Of a stretch of 64,000 bases of DNA, positions 13,311 to 25,845 are shown in pieces. The stretch comes from Castor canadensis (lineage: Eukaryota > Chordata > Mammalia > Rodentia > Castoridae). Positions within the stretch are counted from its first letter, which is position 1, and each line of letters starts with the position of its first letter. Where the stretch lies: assembly GCF_047511655.1 (NCBI RefSeq), contig NC_133391.1, positions 103,267,384 through 103,331,383 of the forward strand, written 5' to 3'. The position numbers were made by a program, and so were the translations under genes. The notes beneath the pieces were generated by a model. It had not been told where the DNA came from, searched no databases, and worked only from the letters and a program-made list of their open reading frames with translations.

Positions 13311-14414
13311 CACTATGTTTCCGCCTAAAAAATACACATACACAATATAAGAAGAAACGCTATCAAAATATCAGCAATGTTCATAACTGTGTGTTGGTCA
13401 TTATAACACATCTTAGTTTTTATATACTCCATAGATTCTAAATTTTCTATAAACTAAACTAGGCAAAGTTTACAGATCTGATAGCCTTATTCTCTTTGAT
13501 CAGCAATTCCAACTTATGGAAGTACTTTTCATTTGTGCTTGTGTGGTTCAATGCTGGACCATTCTTGATAAATTTATCTTTCAATCACATAGTTCCTGAT
13601 TAAAGTGGAATCCTTTGCAGTATTAGATCATTTCCTCCAGTTTGAACACACTTTTGAACAGTGATCTAAATGATTTTAAACCCACTTCCTTTCAACTATT
13701 AGAAATCAGGAGTCAGTTCATATCATTCTCTTATTCAGAATGATTTGTTATAAAATACTGACAGTGGCATCTTGTAGACTTCACATTGACTTGCATGTCT
13801 AACCACCTTCTGAAAAACAGAAACATGGTTAGTTTTGCTTTGTTAGATTTTAGTAATCTTTACAATTATTTCTTTTGCTTAAATTTTCATGATCCACGTA
13901 TTTGAAGATGTTATTCAGTTCCTGAGTTGTTTCTATAAAGTCAAACTCAACATTTTATTCTTTCTAGGATCTACATTTTTGAAGATGAATAAAGTACCTG
14001 CTCCCTGTGTATCACTTAAATACCTCTCCCTGATGCCATGTTCTCTGAGTTCACCAAGGATAGGTTTATTTTCTCATCTGCAATTGTTGAATAAATTGCT
14101 TTTCCCAAATAACATTAGAGGTTTTCTTCAGTTTGCAGAGATGTTGTTCATTTAGGTTTAAAATTATAAGTACATTTAAATGGCAAGATGTTTTCTTAGT
14201 ATGTCTTTGCATTTTTCACTTTTGAATTCAATGCCTATTTTGCATTTCTCAGTAGTAATTCATTTTATGGATTATAGAGATAATCCACAGAGAGGATTAA
14301 GATTCTTTTGTTCTTTCTTCCCTAGGAAAACTGACAATCATATTGTTACCTCCTTAACCCCTCAGCTGCATTTTCTGTGCCATCTTTTACATTTCTGCCA
14401 TATTGCAAGGGCAT
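13311..14414. other. Unassigned DNA, possible L2 decay
   Basis: Pieces near 13700-13850 resemble decayed L2 but are too short to assign. ORFs of 88 and 102 codons here have no recognisable domain. Confidence 0.4.
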
Positions 14415-14629
14415 GTTTTCATTTAACTTTCTATTTTGAAATAATTTCTGAATTACACAATGTTGAAAAAAATGGTACAAGTAATTAACCTTCTTCTAGA
14501 TTTCCTAAATGGTAATCCCCTCTTACCACTACCTCCTTCTCCCCTTCTTAAATTGTTTGAGGGTAAGTGCAGATACATTGCCTTTTACAACTAAAAGCTT
14601 CTGTACATGTTGCTTTAAAAGTGTTCTTT
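14415..14629 (-). mobile_element. Ancient L1 (L1M-type), 3' part, left of insertion
   Basis: CTATTTTGAAATAATTTCTG, then TTGTTTGAGGGTAAGTGCAG and CATTGCCTTTTACAACTAAA are diverged matches to the reverse complement of an old L1 3' UTR. The element is cut at 14629 and resumes at 15711, so both halves belong to one copy. Confidence 0.65.
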
Positions 14630-15710
14630 TGAAGAAACACAAGAAGCCCATCTTGACCACTTGCCTAATGGAGAGTTGAAGTAGATGTTCCGGGAGTGTG
14701 TGACCAGAATGGGCAATGCGGAAGAACTGCTTCATGTAGCTCCTGCCTGGCCAGTGCAAAGGTTATGGTTGGATTGGGGTGGGGTTTTTGATAAGAAGGA
14801 TCAACAAGAATCAGCAGTCAGGGTATGAAAATAGTATAATTTGGTAAGGTTCTATTTGGGAGTAATAATTATATTGGAAATCTGTGGTACATAACATCTT
14901 ATGATCTGAAGTGCAAGATTCTAGTCTCAAATATTTTGACAATAGTCTAGTTTTCAGGATTTGGAAAGAATATTGATATATTTGCCAAATTGTTTTTATT
15001 CAGAATGGCATGACTTTATGTGGCAATCTCCAAAGATCTAAAACAAAATTAAATCCTTAAATGTATGCTATACAAATAGAATTCCATCCAAATATTATAG
15101 CATGGAAAGAGGTAGGGGGCACCTTACAGTGGAGAAACATGTCAAACCCAATTCTGGCCAGGTGATTAAGATTAATAAAGTAGTGATAAATTTTTAAAAA
15201 AGTGTCCTTTTGAAAGGAAAAGAGAATGATAGAGAGTCAAAAATATTGCAATACATTATATCTGTGCAGGTAGAGGATATGACAATATGTACTGAAATCT
15301 GTTAAATAATGGGGGTGGGAGAGAAGGGGTAAGGGAGAGTAACAGAAGGGGTTGAAGTAAGAAAAGTAAAGTATACTCACAGTGGGGAGACTTCAAGAAA
15401 CCCCTTCGAGCATTGACTTTGCAGTTAACAATGAAAGTCAGGATTATAAAATATGTACAGTGTGGGGGGATACTTGTGAGGGGGGAGGGTGAATGGAGGA
15501 TGTGAAGGTGAGGGAATATGGTGATGGGCTTCATATACATATATTAAATATAATGATGAAACCTCTTGCAATTGCTTTAAGTGGTGCAGGAGGGGTTTGG
15601 GGAGTAGGAGAAGGTGATGGGTGTGACCTAGCCAATGTATAATGTAAGGCTATTCAGAATTGTCACTATGAATCCCCCTGTACAATGAGTATATCCTAAT
15701 AAAAAGAGAA
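14630..15710 (+). mobile_element. L1-type 3' end inserted into the ancient L1
   Basis: About 1.08 kb that ends in TGAGTATATCCTAATAAAAAG and an A-rich tail. The same last block (GTATAATGAATATATCCTAA) recurs at 28.6 kb, which identifies a repeat family with a shared 3' terminus. Flanking copies AAAAGTGTTCTTT (14617-14629) and AAAAATGTTCTTT (15711-15723) match at 12 of 13 bases and look like a target-site duplication. A G-rich purine tract around 15310-15350 and 15478-15520 fits a rodent L1 3' UTR. Confidence 0.65.
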
Positions 15711-17060
15711 AAAAATGTTCTTTCATACAACCCAGTTTTAATTATACAAATCAGAGAATAACTGGCTAAGTTATTATGATAAAATATGCATCAAATAATA
15801 GTAAAATAACACATTCAAATTTAAAGTCCTTTGTAGCCATTTTTTTTTTTTTCTCATCAGGATCACAGTTGCATTTAGTTGCCATTTGTTTTTAGTCTCT
15901 TTAATCTGGAATAATTCTTTAGTCTTTGTCTTCCACGACTTGACATTTTCAAAGCATACAGACTAGTTGTTCTCTCAATTTTTGTCTGATATTTCTTTCT
16001 GATTAGATTTAGGTTATACATTTTTAGCAGAAGTACCACACAAGTGACTCTGTGTCCTCAGGAGGCATGTGATGTCCATTTGTCTCATTATTCTTGACTT
16101 TAATCATTTGGTTAAGGTGGTTGTCTGCCAGATTTCTTCCTCAAGGTTACTATTTCCCCCTTCATAATTAATAAGTATCTTGTGGGGAGAAACTTTGAGA
16201 CTTTGTAAATATACCGTTTCATCTAATATTCACTCTTTAATTTTACTATCCATTGATTATTTGTGCCTAAATCAAATATTATAATTATTTATAGGTAGCC
16301 AATTTTTAGTGCCATATTTTTTATATTCTTTAGTTAATATTTTATAAACATGGACTTTTTTTCCTTTTAAATCGCCCATCTACTTATTCATTTCATAATT
16401 GCCTCACTGGTTCTTATATTAATTAAATTTAAATGAGTTTTTATTTTGATATAAAATTTATCCCAAATTTGGCCAAAGTCACATTCTAACTATTATATAT
16501 TTTAATATGTTCTCATTTTTCAGGGTGTGGGGGTGCAATTTCTTTCTTTACTCAAACATATCTAAGATCTCTTATATTTTAGACACTAAGGTAAGAATTC
16601 TAGGTATGGTCATTGTTATAAAAGTATTGTTTCCAGACTGTTTCAGAAGAACCAGACACACACAAAAAACAACAGCTATTGCATTTTATATCTATATCTA
16701 TATCTATCTATCTATCTGTCTATCTATCTGTCCATCTACCTACCTATCTGTTTATGGGTTAATATGGGTAGTTTTGGTTGAACTTCAGCAGCAGATTCCT
16801 TCCAGATTTTCTCCTTTCTGTAGTTGTAACTCTTCTTTGACAATGAGAAATCTGTCTGGTTTGTTAAGGGCTTTAAGTCACAAATAAAATCATTGATAAC
16901 ATAGTAAAATAATGGGTTAGTGCACTGGAAACTATTATAGGGAATACTGAATTTCCTGCATATTTTCCCACTTTTGTTCAATATATTGCTCTCCCTTTCC
17001 CTTATCCCTGAAATTAAAAAATGTCCACACATTTGGATTATTTTAAAGATTATCATCAGA
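15711..17060 (-). mobile_element. Ancient L1 (L1M-type), right of insertion
   Basis: Continues the copy from 14629: ACACATTCAAATTTAAAGTC, then TCACAGTTGCATTTAGTTGC, GGAGGCATGTGATGTCCA, GGTTAAGGTGGTTGTCTGCC and GGGGAGAAACTTTGAGAC occur in the order known for an old L1 3' region. The right part (16.5-17.06 kb) is more diverged and its end is uncertain. It contains the TATC microsatellite at 16.69 kb. The 126-codon ORF at 16507 crosses that microsatellite and is not a gene. Confidence 0.55.
16688..16751. repeat. (TATC)n microsatellite
   Basis: An imperfect TATC/TATA mix followed by TATC units with GTC, CCA and ACC variants. It lies within the ancient L1 remnant. Confidence 0.95.
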
Positions 17061-18690
17061 TAGGTCCTATTGTACTGTTGAAGGTCTTTGTCTATTAAAT
17101 AGCTAGAGGAATTCTCTGACTTCTTATGAATTCACCACAACACCCCTATGGTGGGCCAGTGGAGGTAGTGTGGTTGGGCACAGGTAGTAGGTGATCCATG
17201 TCTGTAAAAAAATTTAAAACAATAATAAAACCAAACAAAATCAATCTTATTTATATTATTTCCATGCTTTAGCAATCTTAAACCCTTAGTGATAAAATAC
17301 TCTTCTGTGCTGTGGTGGATGCTCCTATCTTGCCCTACTGGTAGATCACCAAGGAGAGTAAGAGCGATTCAACTGATAATACATGAAAATATAACCAGAC
17401 TTTGTCATTGTCACGATGTTACCAGATTTGAGGAGGTGAACAAATTGCTCCAATTATTGTTCCTCAAATGTGAATGATGAATATACTCTTTAAAAAGAAA
17501 AGGAAATTGTTATAATTCATTTGGATACAGATCCTTGAACCCTAGTTTGAGAAGAAATGACTTAAATGTTAATCATGAGAAGTAGTTTATTCATTTGTGA
17601 ATGATCACATCACACAAGTTTATTAAAGGTAAAGTTTTTTTTTTGAGTTCACCATCAAAATGACAGATATGCAAAAATTATTCTAATGGACCTTTCTAAT
17701 TTTCAAGAATATATTCAGATATACTAGTTTGAGAGATCCAGGGTTAAATTTCAAATTGTCCTCCTGTGTCATTCAGAGAAACATCTCACACATTTTTTTT
17801 CTAGATATGCTATTGGATTTGAAAACATCTGCAACAGTCTGAAACATGTTTTTCCTAGCATTTTGCTTTAATCTTTCTATACATATCAGACATTCTCACA
17901 GATTTTGTGATATATTAATTTTACTGAACAAACACCATTTATGGCTATGTCTTGAGCAGTGTCAATCTGAATTAAAAATGTGTCAACTTTGTTAACATCC
18001 TTAAATTCTTCTCTCAAAAATCATGAAGAGTCCTTAAAAAGAGATTGGGTCATGATAGAAACCATTTTAGAACAAGTTATTGTGATAAAAGAGTAGCTTT
18101 GAAAGAAAGGCACTTAACTTCTCAGAAGCATGCCCATGTTATATCTTCCTTGTCTCTTTAGAAAAGGACTATGTGAAAAACATCTTGAATCCTTCTTACA
18201 CAGAGGAAACAAAAATTTCATGTAGAAGAGTAGTTACTTCCAAAATTGTGAATTAAAGAATTAATATTTTTAAATGATTTACTAAATTATCATAAATTTA
18301 AGTTATTTTCTTCCTTATGATTTTATGAAAATAGAATTCTCTGAGATCATCTGGGGCTGTCTTTTTTTAAACAGGAGAAAAAAATGAACAATTGTTCTAC
18401 TTATTGGTAAAACTTACTAATTGGGCCTTTGCTAGTTCTAGAATATTTTTAATTTGATTTTTGTTTGAGATAGAGCTTAATTTTAATACCTTTTTATAAT
18501 GGAGGTATACAGTGTAAACTCACTGAAATATTTTTAGGATTCTAGAATGGTAATTTAAAAAAATTAAAGATTTTGCAACATTTCTTCACTACCAATGGGT
18601 ATCCTTAAGACAAATTATATTGAAATAAGACTGCACTTTATTTAAAATATTGAGCACTTCAGAATCTCTACTAGTTCTGATTAACCTTTT
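17061..18690. other. Unique AT-rich DNA, no gene seen
   Basis: No recognised repeat. A 62-codon ORF at 17289 has no known family. This stretch could hold conserved non-coding sequence, which cannot be told without alignment. Confidence 0.5.
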
Positions 18691-18714
18691 TACTTATTGC
18701 AGCATATGTTTCTT

Positions 18715-18875
18715 CCTTCCTGGTTAGATAGTATTCTAACCCAATTTTCCCATTAACTGACTTTGTGAGGTTGAAGAATTTACTTAATCTCTCTCAAACT
18801 TTACCTAATCTCATATAATAAAAATACTAATTCCTCTCCAGTTCATCTCATAATATTTTTTGCAAATTCAAATGA
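18715..18875 (+). mobile_element. Possible MIR remnant
   Basis: CTGACTTTGTGAGGTTGAAG followed by TTTACTTAATCTCTCTCAAA resembles the MIR core in sense orientation, with strong divergence. Confidence 0.45.
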
Positions 18876-18992
18876 GATGAATGCATTTGACAGTGTTTTG
18901 CTATTTGCCAAGCTATATAAGTAGTTTTTAAAATTTTTTCATGTACATGTGTGTACTTGAACTCTCTACCTCCTAAAAATTATCATGGAGGA

Positions 18993-19165
18993 CAGTTTCT
19001 CAAACTTGTGTGTGCATCAGAATCACCAGGAGGGCCTGTTAAAATGTTTTCCTGGGCCCTGTCTGATTCAGTAGGCCTGGGTTGGGGCCTAAGAATTTGC
19101 ATTGCCAATAGGGTCCCAGATACTCTCTAATTGTTGGTCCAGAAAACATGATTTAAGACCCACTA
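18993..19165 (+). mobile_element. MER5A-like hAT-Charlie DNA transposon
   Basis: Starts with CAGTTTCTCAAACTTGTGTG and GCATCAGAATCACCAGGAGG, passes CTGATTCAGTAGGCCTGGG, and ends near TTTAAGACCCACTA, which mirrors the start as a decayed terminal inverted repeat. Its length of about 173 bp is close to the full non-autonomous element. It has no coding capacity. Confidence 0.85.
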
Positions 19166-21227
19166 ACCTGGAATTAGGGTTGCGTTTTCTTATATGTAAC
19201 AGATAATAACATTGAAATATTGAAAGTAAACTACATTTACCTCTATACATACTTTTACTCTGCTTTTCTTGTCATGTTTCATCTCTGTTTTCAGTATTGA
19301 AACATTATATATATACTATATATATATAATATATAGTATAGCCACATTGAATCAGACTCAAGAGCATTAATATTTATGATAATCTGCAGCATATTTTATG
19401 TGATAGCTGTCCAGTTCTGATTACAAGGGCAGAATCTGCTTAGTCGAGGAGGTTCCATGGTTCAGTAGAGATCCCAGTAGTTCCCGCCATCTTTAACACA
19501 GTAAGCCTGTGAATATACTTTATTTGTGTGTTTGTGGTTTATTAAATTTAAAAGGAAAACCATAAGCACTTAGTATTTCAAAAATCCAAATTCTCTTCAA
19601 CATGGGTGATTTACATCAGAGGAGAGGAGAATGGTAGAACTTTGTTGCTTAAAGTTAGTTTCCCATCCATGCACCAGGAATATATACTGCAAATTAAATT
19701 GTTTTCAAAGCATCGTGCCTTGTCACACTTTGGAGAGGTCACCCACATATTAGTTAATTGCTAGGTACATTATAATAAATCTCTCTGAAAACAAACAACT
19801 GTAGAATAGAAATCATTAATAGAGGAAATTATTGATGTCAAAAGAAAATGATACACAACTAAGATTATACAAGGTAGACTAAAAGCATGTAGAAGAACTA
19901 TACTTAAATCGTATATTATTAATTTACCTTAAAAAAAGTTTATTGTATATATTTCCGAAAATTGACCCTAAGCATACTGAGAAGAAAATGACTTAGATAG
20001 CAGTTATTGTTTAAGCTTTCAAATCTAAAAACCAGATTTTAAGATCAAAGTTTTAGGGAAGTTGGCAAATTGAATAATTTCTTTTTTGTATGTATTGTTT
20101 TACCAGGGACAGATTCCTTCTTAAATTAGACTAGTTCTTTTCATACAGTATCTTCAGGAAGTATAGTTGGACCAAATGGAAAGAACTATCATCCAGAGAC
20201 TTTATGCTTATTGAAATGCCTGTCTAAAAGGGAAATATATTTTGGCTATTTTAATGACTGTAGGAAAATGTACCTTCTGGTTCTCTCCCCTTACTGTGAA
20301 TCAACAAAAAGACCTGAAAAAAGTAATGGTGTGAACTATTACAAGTGCAATGTATGAGATGATCTCTTGAATAAGGTTGTATCATGGATGGCTCTCCCAA
20401 AACTCTTGATCACCTTATGCAGACATTATGCAAAATACCTGGAACAATAGCAACAGCAAAGACTCATTTTAAAAACAAAAATCCATGGAAATCTGACTTC
20501 ATTTTAGGAATTGTATTTCTCAGACAAGAATCCTAGGTTGTTGTAATTTCCCAGCGCAGAAACCCAGATTTGTTTTTAAGAAATCTCAGAATGCAAACAT
20601 AAGAATCTGGAAATGTGTCTTTATTGAGTCATTTTCAAATGACATCAATTAAGCATGATAACTCTTCTATCTTAATCTAGACAAGGAGTTACCAAATGAA
20701 CAATAGATTACAATTTCCACTGCAAAATGATAAAATTCATCCTGAAAGATCTTATGCATTATTCATGAAATGGAAATACAATTACTTTAGATGTGAACAA
20801 ATAATATTCTTTGATTTCTCCTACTAATAAAAATATTCCTTTATCCAAGGATCTCAATGTAGGGAAGGTCAGTAAATTTCTTGGAAAGTTAGGAGCTATA
20901 TTGAAACCCAGAGGAACAAACCATATTTAGAATACCAAACAGAATTACACAAAAGGTATAAAACAAAGAATCCCTGCAGCATTACAGAGGAGGAGAATTT
21001 GGCCTGTGGCTCAGGTTAGAAAGTAAAAAATGAAATAAGAAAACAAATATCATCTGCTGTGTGATAATGAATAAAGACATTGTATAATGGTAGTGGAAAA
21101 CTGTGTTTATTGTTCTTACTTACACATTAAGTCCAAAATGCCCAACCTGTTGTCAAGTGTCTGTAAATTACTCCATATTAGCACAGTACCAGGATCTAAC
21201 AGACATTAGTCTCTCCTGGTGAACTGA
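19166..21227. other. Unique AT-rich DNA, no gene seen
   Basis: Holds an AT palindrome at 19311-19339 (arms TATACTATAT and ATATAGTATA). No ORF above 60 codons and no recognised repeat. Confidence 0.55.
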
Positions 21228-21434
21228 GCCTGGTGCTGGTGGCTGGCACCTGTAATCCTAGCTACTCAGGAGGTAGAGATCAGGAGGATCATGGTTCAAA
21301 GCCAGCCTGAGCAAGGAGAAATAGTTCCAGAGACCCTATCTTGAAAAAAACTCTTCACAAAAAAAGGGCTAGAGGAGTGGCTCAAGGTATAGACCCTGAG
21401 TTCAAACCCCAAGACTTCAAAAAAAAAAAAAAAA
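21228..21434 (+). mobile_element. Dimeric SINE, B1-like + ID-like
   Basis: The left unit reads CACCTGTAATCCTAGCTACT and CAGGAGGTAGAGATCAGG, the 7SL-derived B1/Alu core. After a short A-rich linker the right unit reads GTGGCTCAAGGTATAGAC and GAGTTCAAACCCC, a tRNA-derived unit with box B but a shortened middle. It ends in a poly-A tail of 16. This is the best-preserved dimer in the window and the main evidence for the rodent lineage. Confidence 0.92.
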
Positions 21435-23207
21435 TCTGACTCAAAGTTGAGTTTATATTCTAGCTCTTTATTTCTTTACATGGCTTTCTAAAACCTTTGT
21501 ACTAACTTTCAGCACTAACCTGGAGCCTAAATGTAACGTTTCTCCATAGGTATGACTGTTTTCTATATGCGTGATTAGATATTATATCTTACAAAAAATC
21601 ATTTGAAACCTAACAGTTTGAACATATGTATGCTATTCCTCTTCTTGGAGTCTCTCTTTTCCAAGTAATTTCTTTTTTAGTTCGGATTAAATGTACTATT
21701 GCCTGGTTAACAAACCACATGACTCAGAAGGCATCTTTCTTGATTACTACAAAAAGATGGATAAAGATAAATGCTTCACACATTTATGTTCTTCTTTTGA
21801 TTGTAAATGTCAAAGATCCATTTTTTTTTTTTGCTTCTCTCTCCCTGCACCAATGATGGTGACCGTCAACTTGCTCCACTTAGAATTAACTCTGAAGATA
21901 ATTCCTTAGGGGATTTGCAGCTATCCATTACTGAACCCACTAAAGCATAAGCAAATTTGTTTAGGGCCGTAAGTGCAATTATTTGGCTGGTAAAATTTTT
22001 GTTTAACTTCTTCATGGTTGTTTATATGTATAATTTAGTAGATGCTTATAAAAAACAAAAACAACTCAAAGGTAGTATTTACTCTACCAGTAGCCCCAAT
22101 TTTGCTATGTTGGCTATTAATATTCTAAACATCAAATATAAATGGGTTTCATTATGTCTTTTCTGAGCTGATTCTCTAATTTCCATGTCTATCTATATTT
22201 TCTGTCTGCACTAAATTGGGTTGATATATACACCTCTGCTCTTAAACTCACCTTTAAGTTAAATCCCCTAATTGCAAAATTTAAAATTAGACCTGTCTGA
22301 GTTTTTATTTTAAATGTCAGATTCTTGGGAAGACACTGGCCTAATGGGCCTGTTCGTAATCAATCAATCAATACAAGGTTCCCCTTGTTTTTAGGTATCC
22401 CTTGTGGGGTGTTCATTATTGACCTGTGCTGTTTACCTTCTTCTTGTGGCATATGAGAGGGGCCATAAAGTAGTAATTACATTGTAATCCCTCCATTGTG
22501 GTAAGAATGGATTAGGTGTTAGCCATTTATTGTTCTCCTGGCGTTAATTTTTAGAGGGTGGGACTCATCTTGTGAGGTTTTCTCAGATCCTGCCAATCAT
22601 TGTCAGGAGCTTTTAAATAGAAACACTTTTCAACACTTCAGAAGCTCCTGAAAAAAAGACTTGTACATTTTCTTTTGTTGTCTCTTTAGGCTTCTCACTG
22701 CTAATAACTACTGCTAAGATGTATAAATGGAATAGTACAGCCAAAAGAAGAATCTATATGAGCTTTAAAAAATCTGCCATATGACAAATTTTCTTTCCCT
22801 TTGTGATTGAGTTGGGACAAAATGTACAAGAGAGGAAAACCAAGGGTCTCTTTCAGTTTAATGCAGCAGATCCATGAGACAGCAGTCAATTCCTTAGGAC
22901 TAGTTGTCTATGTTAATGCTTGAGACTCAAACACTTAAATTCTTTGAGAAAGAGGACTTAAACCTGCTGAGATTGAATATGATATATCTGGAATTCATAA
23001 GAACAGATACTATTTGACTTCTAGAACTTATGGAAATGAAAAGCAAAATGTCATCTATAGTTTGGAATTTGCAGAAAATTGAAGTTATTATATCAATATC
23101 TGTGAAGGGCACAGTAGTGAACTGGTCCCAGTTTGGAGTAGTTTGTACAAAAACTCTTTAGTACAGGGTAAGCCAGAACATTTGGTCACTCAAGAAAGTG
23201 AGATGAG
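21435..23207. other. Unique DNA, possible conserved non-coding block
   Basis: Nothing coding is recognised. An inverted repeat TCAGGAGCTT (22603-22612) / AAGCTCCTGA (22642-22651) can form a 10-bp stem. The interval 22280-22700 is repeat-free and has balanced composition, so it is a candidate for conservation testing. Confidence 0.45.
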
Positions 23208-23293
23208 GGTTGGTAGAATGGCTCAAGTAGTAAGAGTCCTAGCAAACTTGAGGCCCTGAGTTCAAACCCCAGTACAACTGGGGAAAAAAAAAG
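23208..23293 (+). mobile_element. ID-like tRNA-derived SINE monomer
   Basis: Contains ATGGCTCAAGTAGTAAGAG (box A region) and GAGTTCAAACCCCAGTACA (box B region), then an A-rich tail. It is a monomer without the 7SL-like unit. Confidence 0.9.
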
Positions 23294-24394
23294 AGATATA
23301 AGAATATTACAACCACTTTTTATTTCATTTGATTTCTCTCAAATTGTGCGATGTGTGCTGAATCAAGTGTTTTGTTATTGTATATTTATTAAGTACATAC
23401 ATGCATTTCCTATTTCCTTTTTTTTCAGTTGATTTTTAACATGGGTTGGCAGATAAATCACTAGGAAGAAAAGAGGTACTGAATATTTAGAACCCTAGGC
23501 TATAACAGTCACTTTCATTGGGAAATGGTGCCATCCATTTTCATAGAAGACTTTTAAATGTAGGTCATGGCACACTTAAACAGTCACTGAGATTTCCATC
23601 CTCATGCTTAGACACATATTTACTTCCTTAAAATCAATGTTCTATAATCTGCCACTGGGTAAATAGAGGTGTGACTCTGTCTTGGGAGATCCACAGAGTG
23701 AATGATCTGTCTTGAGTTGATTTTATATCTTTATTGATATGGATGATAAGTAACTATGTTTACAAAAGTTGTCGTTCGTGCAGAAACCAAGATGGGCATT
23801 GGAGTCTCTCTGGAATTTTGTTAAATCAATTAAATTAAATATTAATGAAAATACATTTTCCGTGGAGCTCCTGATTGGGCTGAATTCAGTTGATGTAATG
23901 CACTTTTGTAATGGCAGAGGAACAGAGAAATCAATAGTGGAAAGTATGGGAGCACTGATACTCAGGCCCCAAATAGCTAAGACTCACATGCAAAACTTGC
24001 TTAAGATTAAGTCTTATGTGATAACGTCAGCATAGGATTCAGGGGGAGGGGACTTTCAAATTCATGTGGACTATGGTGTTCCTAAGAGGAGGAGAATTTT
24101 CAAATACATATAGTAAGGTGGAAGAGAAAGAAATGCACAGAATTAAAGCTGAAGTTCTTTCAGAATAATAAATCATAGACTGACAATTCTATTTCTGAAT
24201 AACATTTCTGAATTCATTCCATCTATTTAATTTTTATTTTATATCAGCCTTTCTGATCAAATAACTTATAAATTAGTAGTAACTCAAATAACTCAAAAGT
24301 GTAACAAAAACAGTTTTTTAACTAGTGCTGGCACAAAAAGTAAAAAATTAGTGCTATAAAAAACACACTCAAATTCTAGTTAGTGGGATTAGGA
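23294..24394. other. Unique DNA, no gene seen
   Basis: An 88-codon ORF at 23769-24035 has no recognised domain, no preceding acceptor-like signal of note and AT-rich codons. It is not called. Confidence 0.5.
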
Positions 24395-24395
24395 A

Positions 24396-24594
24396 AGGTT
24401 TGGTTTTGTTTGGTTGATTGGTTGGATTGAGGTTTGAACTCTGGGCTTTGCACTTGCAATGTTTGCTTTGGTTATGCTTTAGAGATGGGGTCTTTTGAAC
24501 TATTTGCTAGGCTGGCCTTGAACCACGATCCTCTGTACCTCAGTCTTCCAAGTAGCTTGCATCCATGCTTCCGGCATGAGTCACAGAGCCCTAC
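24396..24594 (-). mobile_element. Dimeric SINE (ID-like + B1-like), diverged
   Basis: On the plus strand GAGGTTTGAACTCTGGGCTT is the reversed ID-like unit, followed by CTAGGCTGGCCTTGAACCAC and TTCCGGCATGAGTCACAGAG, the reversed B1-like unit. Confidence 0.85.
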
Positions 24595-24629
24595 TAAGAA
24601 AAGTTTTGATGAAGATGTAAATCAGTGGC

Positions 24630-25275
24630 ATGAATCTTAAAAGGTGGGGAAATTACCAGTGAGAAGATGGAGAGAATACTTTGAGTAGAAGGAGTGACAT
24701 TAGCAAAAACATTGATTTGGAGGTTTTCTGAAAAGTAGCATAAGGGAAGAAGAAAAATGAGATAGGAAACCTATAGAGAGTATGGGCTTTTATTGAGGAA
24801 GATTTTAAGTGATAGATGGAGGATTTGGGACTGTAGGCAATGGGAGAAAATAGATTTTAAATGAAAAATGGCATGCTTGGTATCTTGGTTTTAAAATACG
24901 TGATAGAGGTATGAAGAATGCATTGTGTTAGGTAACATCATATGCACGAAGTTCAGAGGCTCTTATGGGGTCTAAACAGCTGGTGATGGAGGATCAATTG
25001 AAAATAAAGGCAACAGAAATGGAGAAAGGCTCAGATCTGAGTCACTGGTGGGCTAACCTTAGTACTTCGTACCTTACGGCTAGAGGATAGAGGGATGGAG
25101 AGCTGACGGATGATCTGAGTTTTACATGTGGATGAATGGAAGAAGGATGACTGGTTCACATCAGTATAAATATTAAGATAGAATTATTAAAACAAAATTT
25201 TAGAGGGAGATAAGCATTGAACATGTTGAATTTGACATGCAGACAGAGTAGATATCTTGAAAGCAGTTGGAGAAT
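24630..25275 (+). repeat. Ancient interspersed repeat, family not assigned
   Basis: The phrase order (purine-rich AGAAGGAGTGACATTAGCAA, later GAACATGTTGAATTTGACAT and GATATCTTGAAAGCAGTTGG) follows a long GA-rich ancestral mammalian repeat that I recognise by pattern but cannot name with certainty. The segment at 56.3-57.1 kb looks like an earlier part of the same family. Confidence 0.45.
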
Positions 25276-25801
25276 TTACTGTGAAAAATTGTTTGAACAG
25301 ATACCAATTCAGAGAAACAATAAAATCATTTTATGGGGGAATGCACACACAGGTATGTATATATGTATATATATATAATTTTGCTATTTCTCTTTTTTGC
25401 TGGAGGAGTTTTGCTTATGACTATTTAAAAAAAACTATACTGAATATTTTATGGGTTATGAGAACAAGTAGTATAAGGACAAGGGATTTGGAAAATGTAA
25501 ATTTAACTTGGTATCAAAGCTACTCTCTATCTAAGACTCCAAATATCAGCCTGGTCAAAGCCCAGAAGGGTGGGCAAAGTAGAGCTGTTGGGTGGGGAAA
25601 GGAGGGTTTTGGTTGGTTGTAAAAACTGTGGCAGCATGGGTGAAAGTAAAAGGATCTTGTAGTTTTAAATAACTACGTGGAAAACTAAATTCACATTTTA
25701 TCTGCTAGTCAATATATTATCAAGGACAAGCATTTTGGCTCTATCATATTTCTGAGTTTAGGATGTCTCCTGAATCTTTACTTCAGGGTCTTTCTTTCTT
25801 T

Positions 25802-25804
<3 letters not shown>
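25276..25804. other. Unassigned DNA
   Basis: Includes a short GTATATAT-rich patch near 25355-25375. The 121-codon ORF at 25257-25622 crosses the end of the old repeat and this patch, so it is not a credible gene. Confidence 0.5.

Positions 25805-25805
<1 letters not shown>

Positions 25806-25844
<39 letters not shown>
25806..25844. repeat. (TG)n microsatellite, about 39 bp
   Basis: About 19 uninterrupted TG units, preceded by a TTTC-rich stretch. It is a potential Z-DNA-forming tract. Confidence 0.97.

Positions 25845-25845
<1 letters not shown>

Noticed and set aside
16507..16887. 126-codon plus-strand ORF
   Set aside because: Its middle is a Tyr-Ile and Leu-Ser-Ile run encoded by the TATC microsatellite.
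25257..25622. 121-codon plus-strand ORF
   Set aside because: It runs from an old repeat through a TATATG patch and has no recognisable domain.
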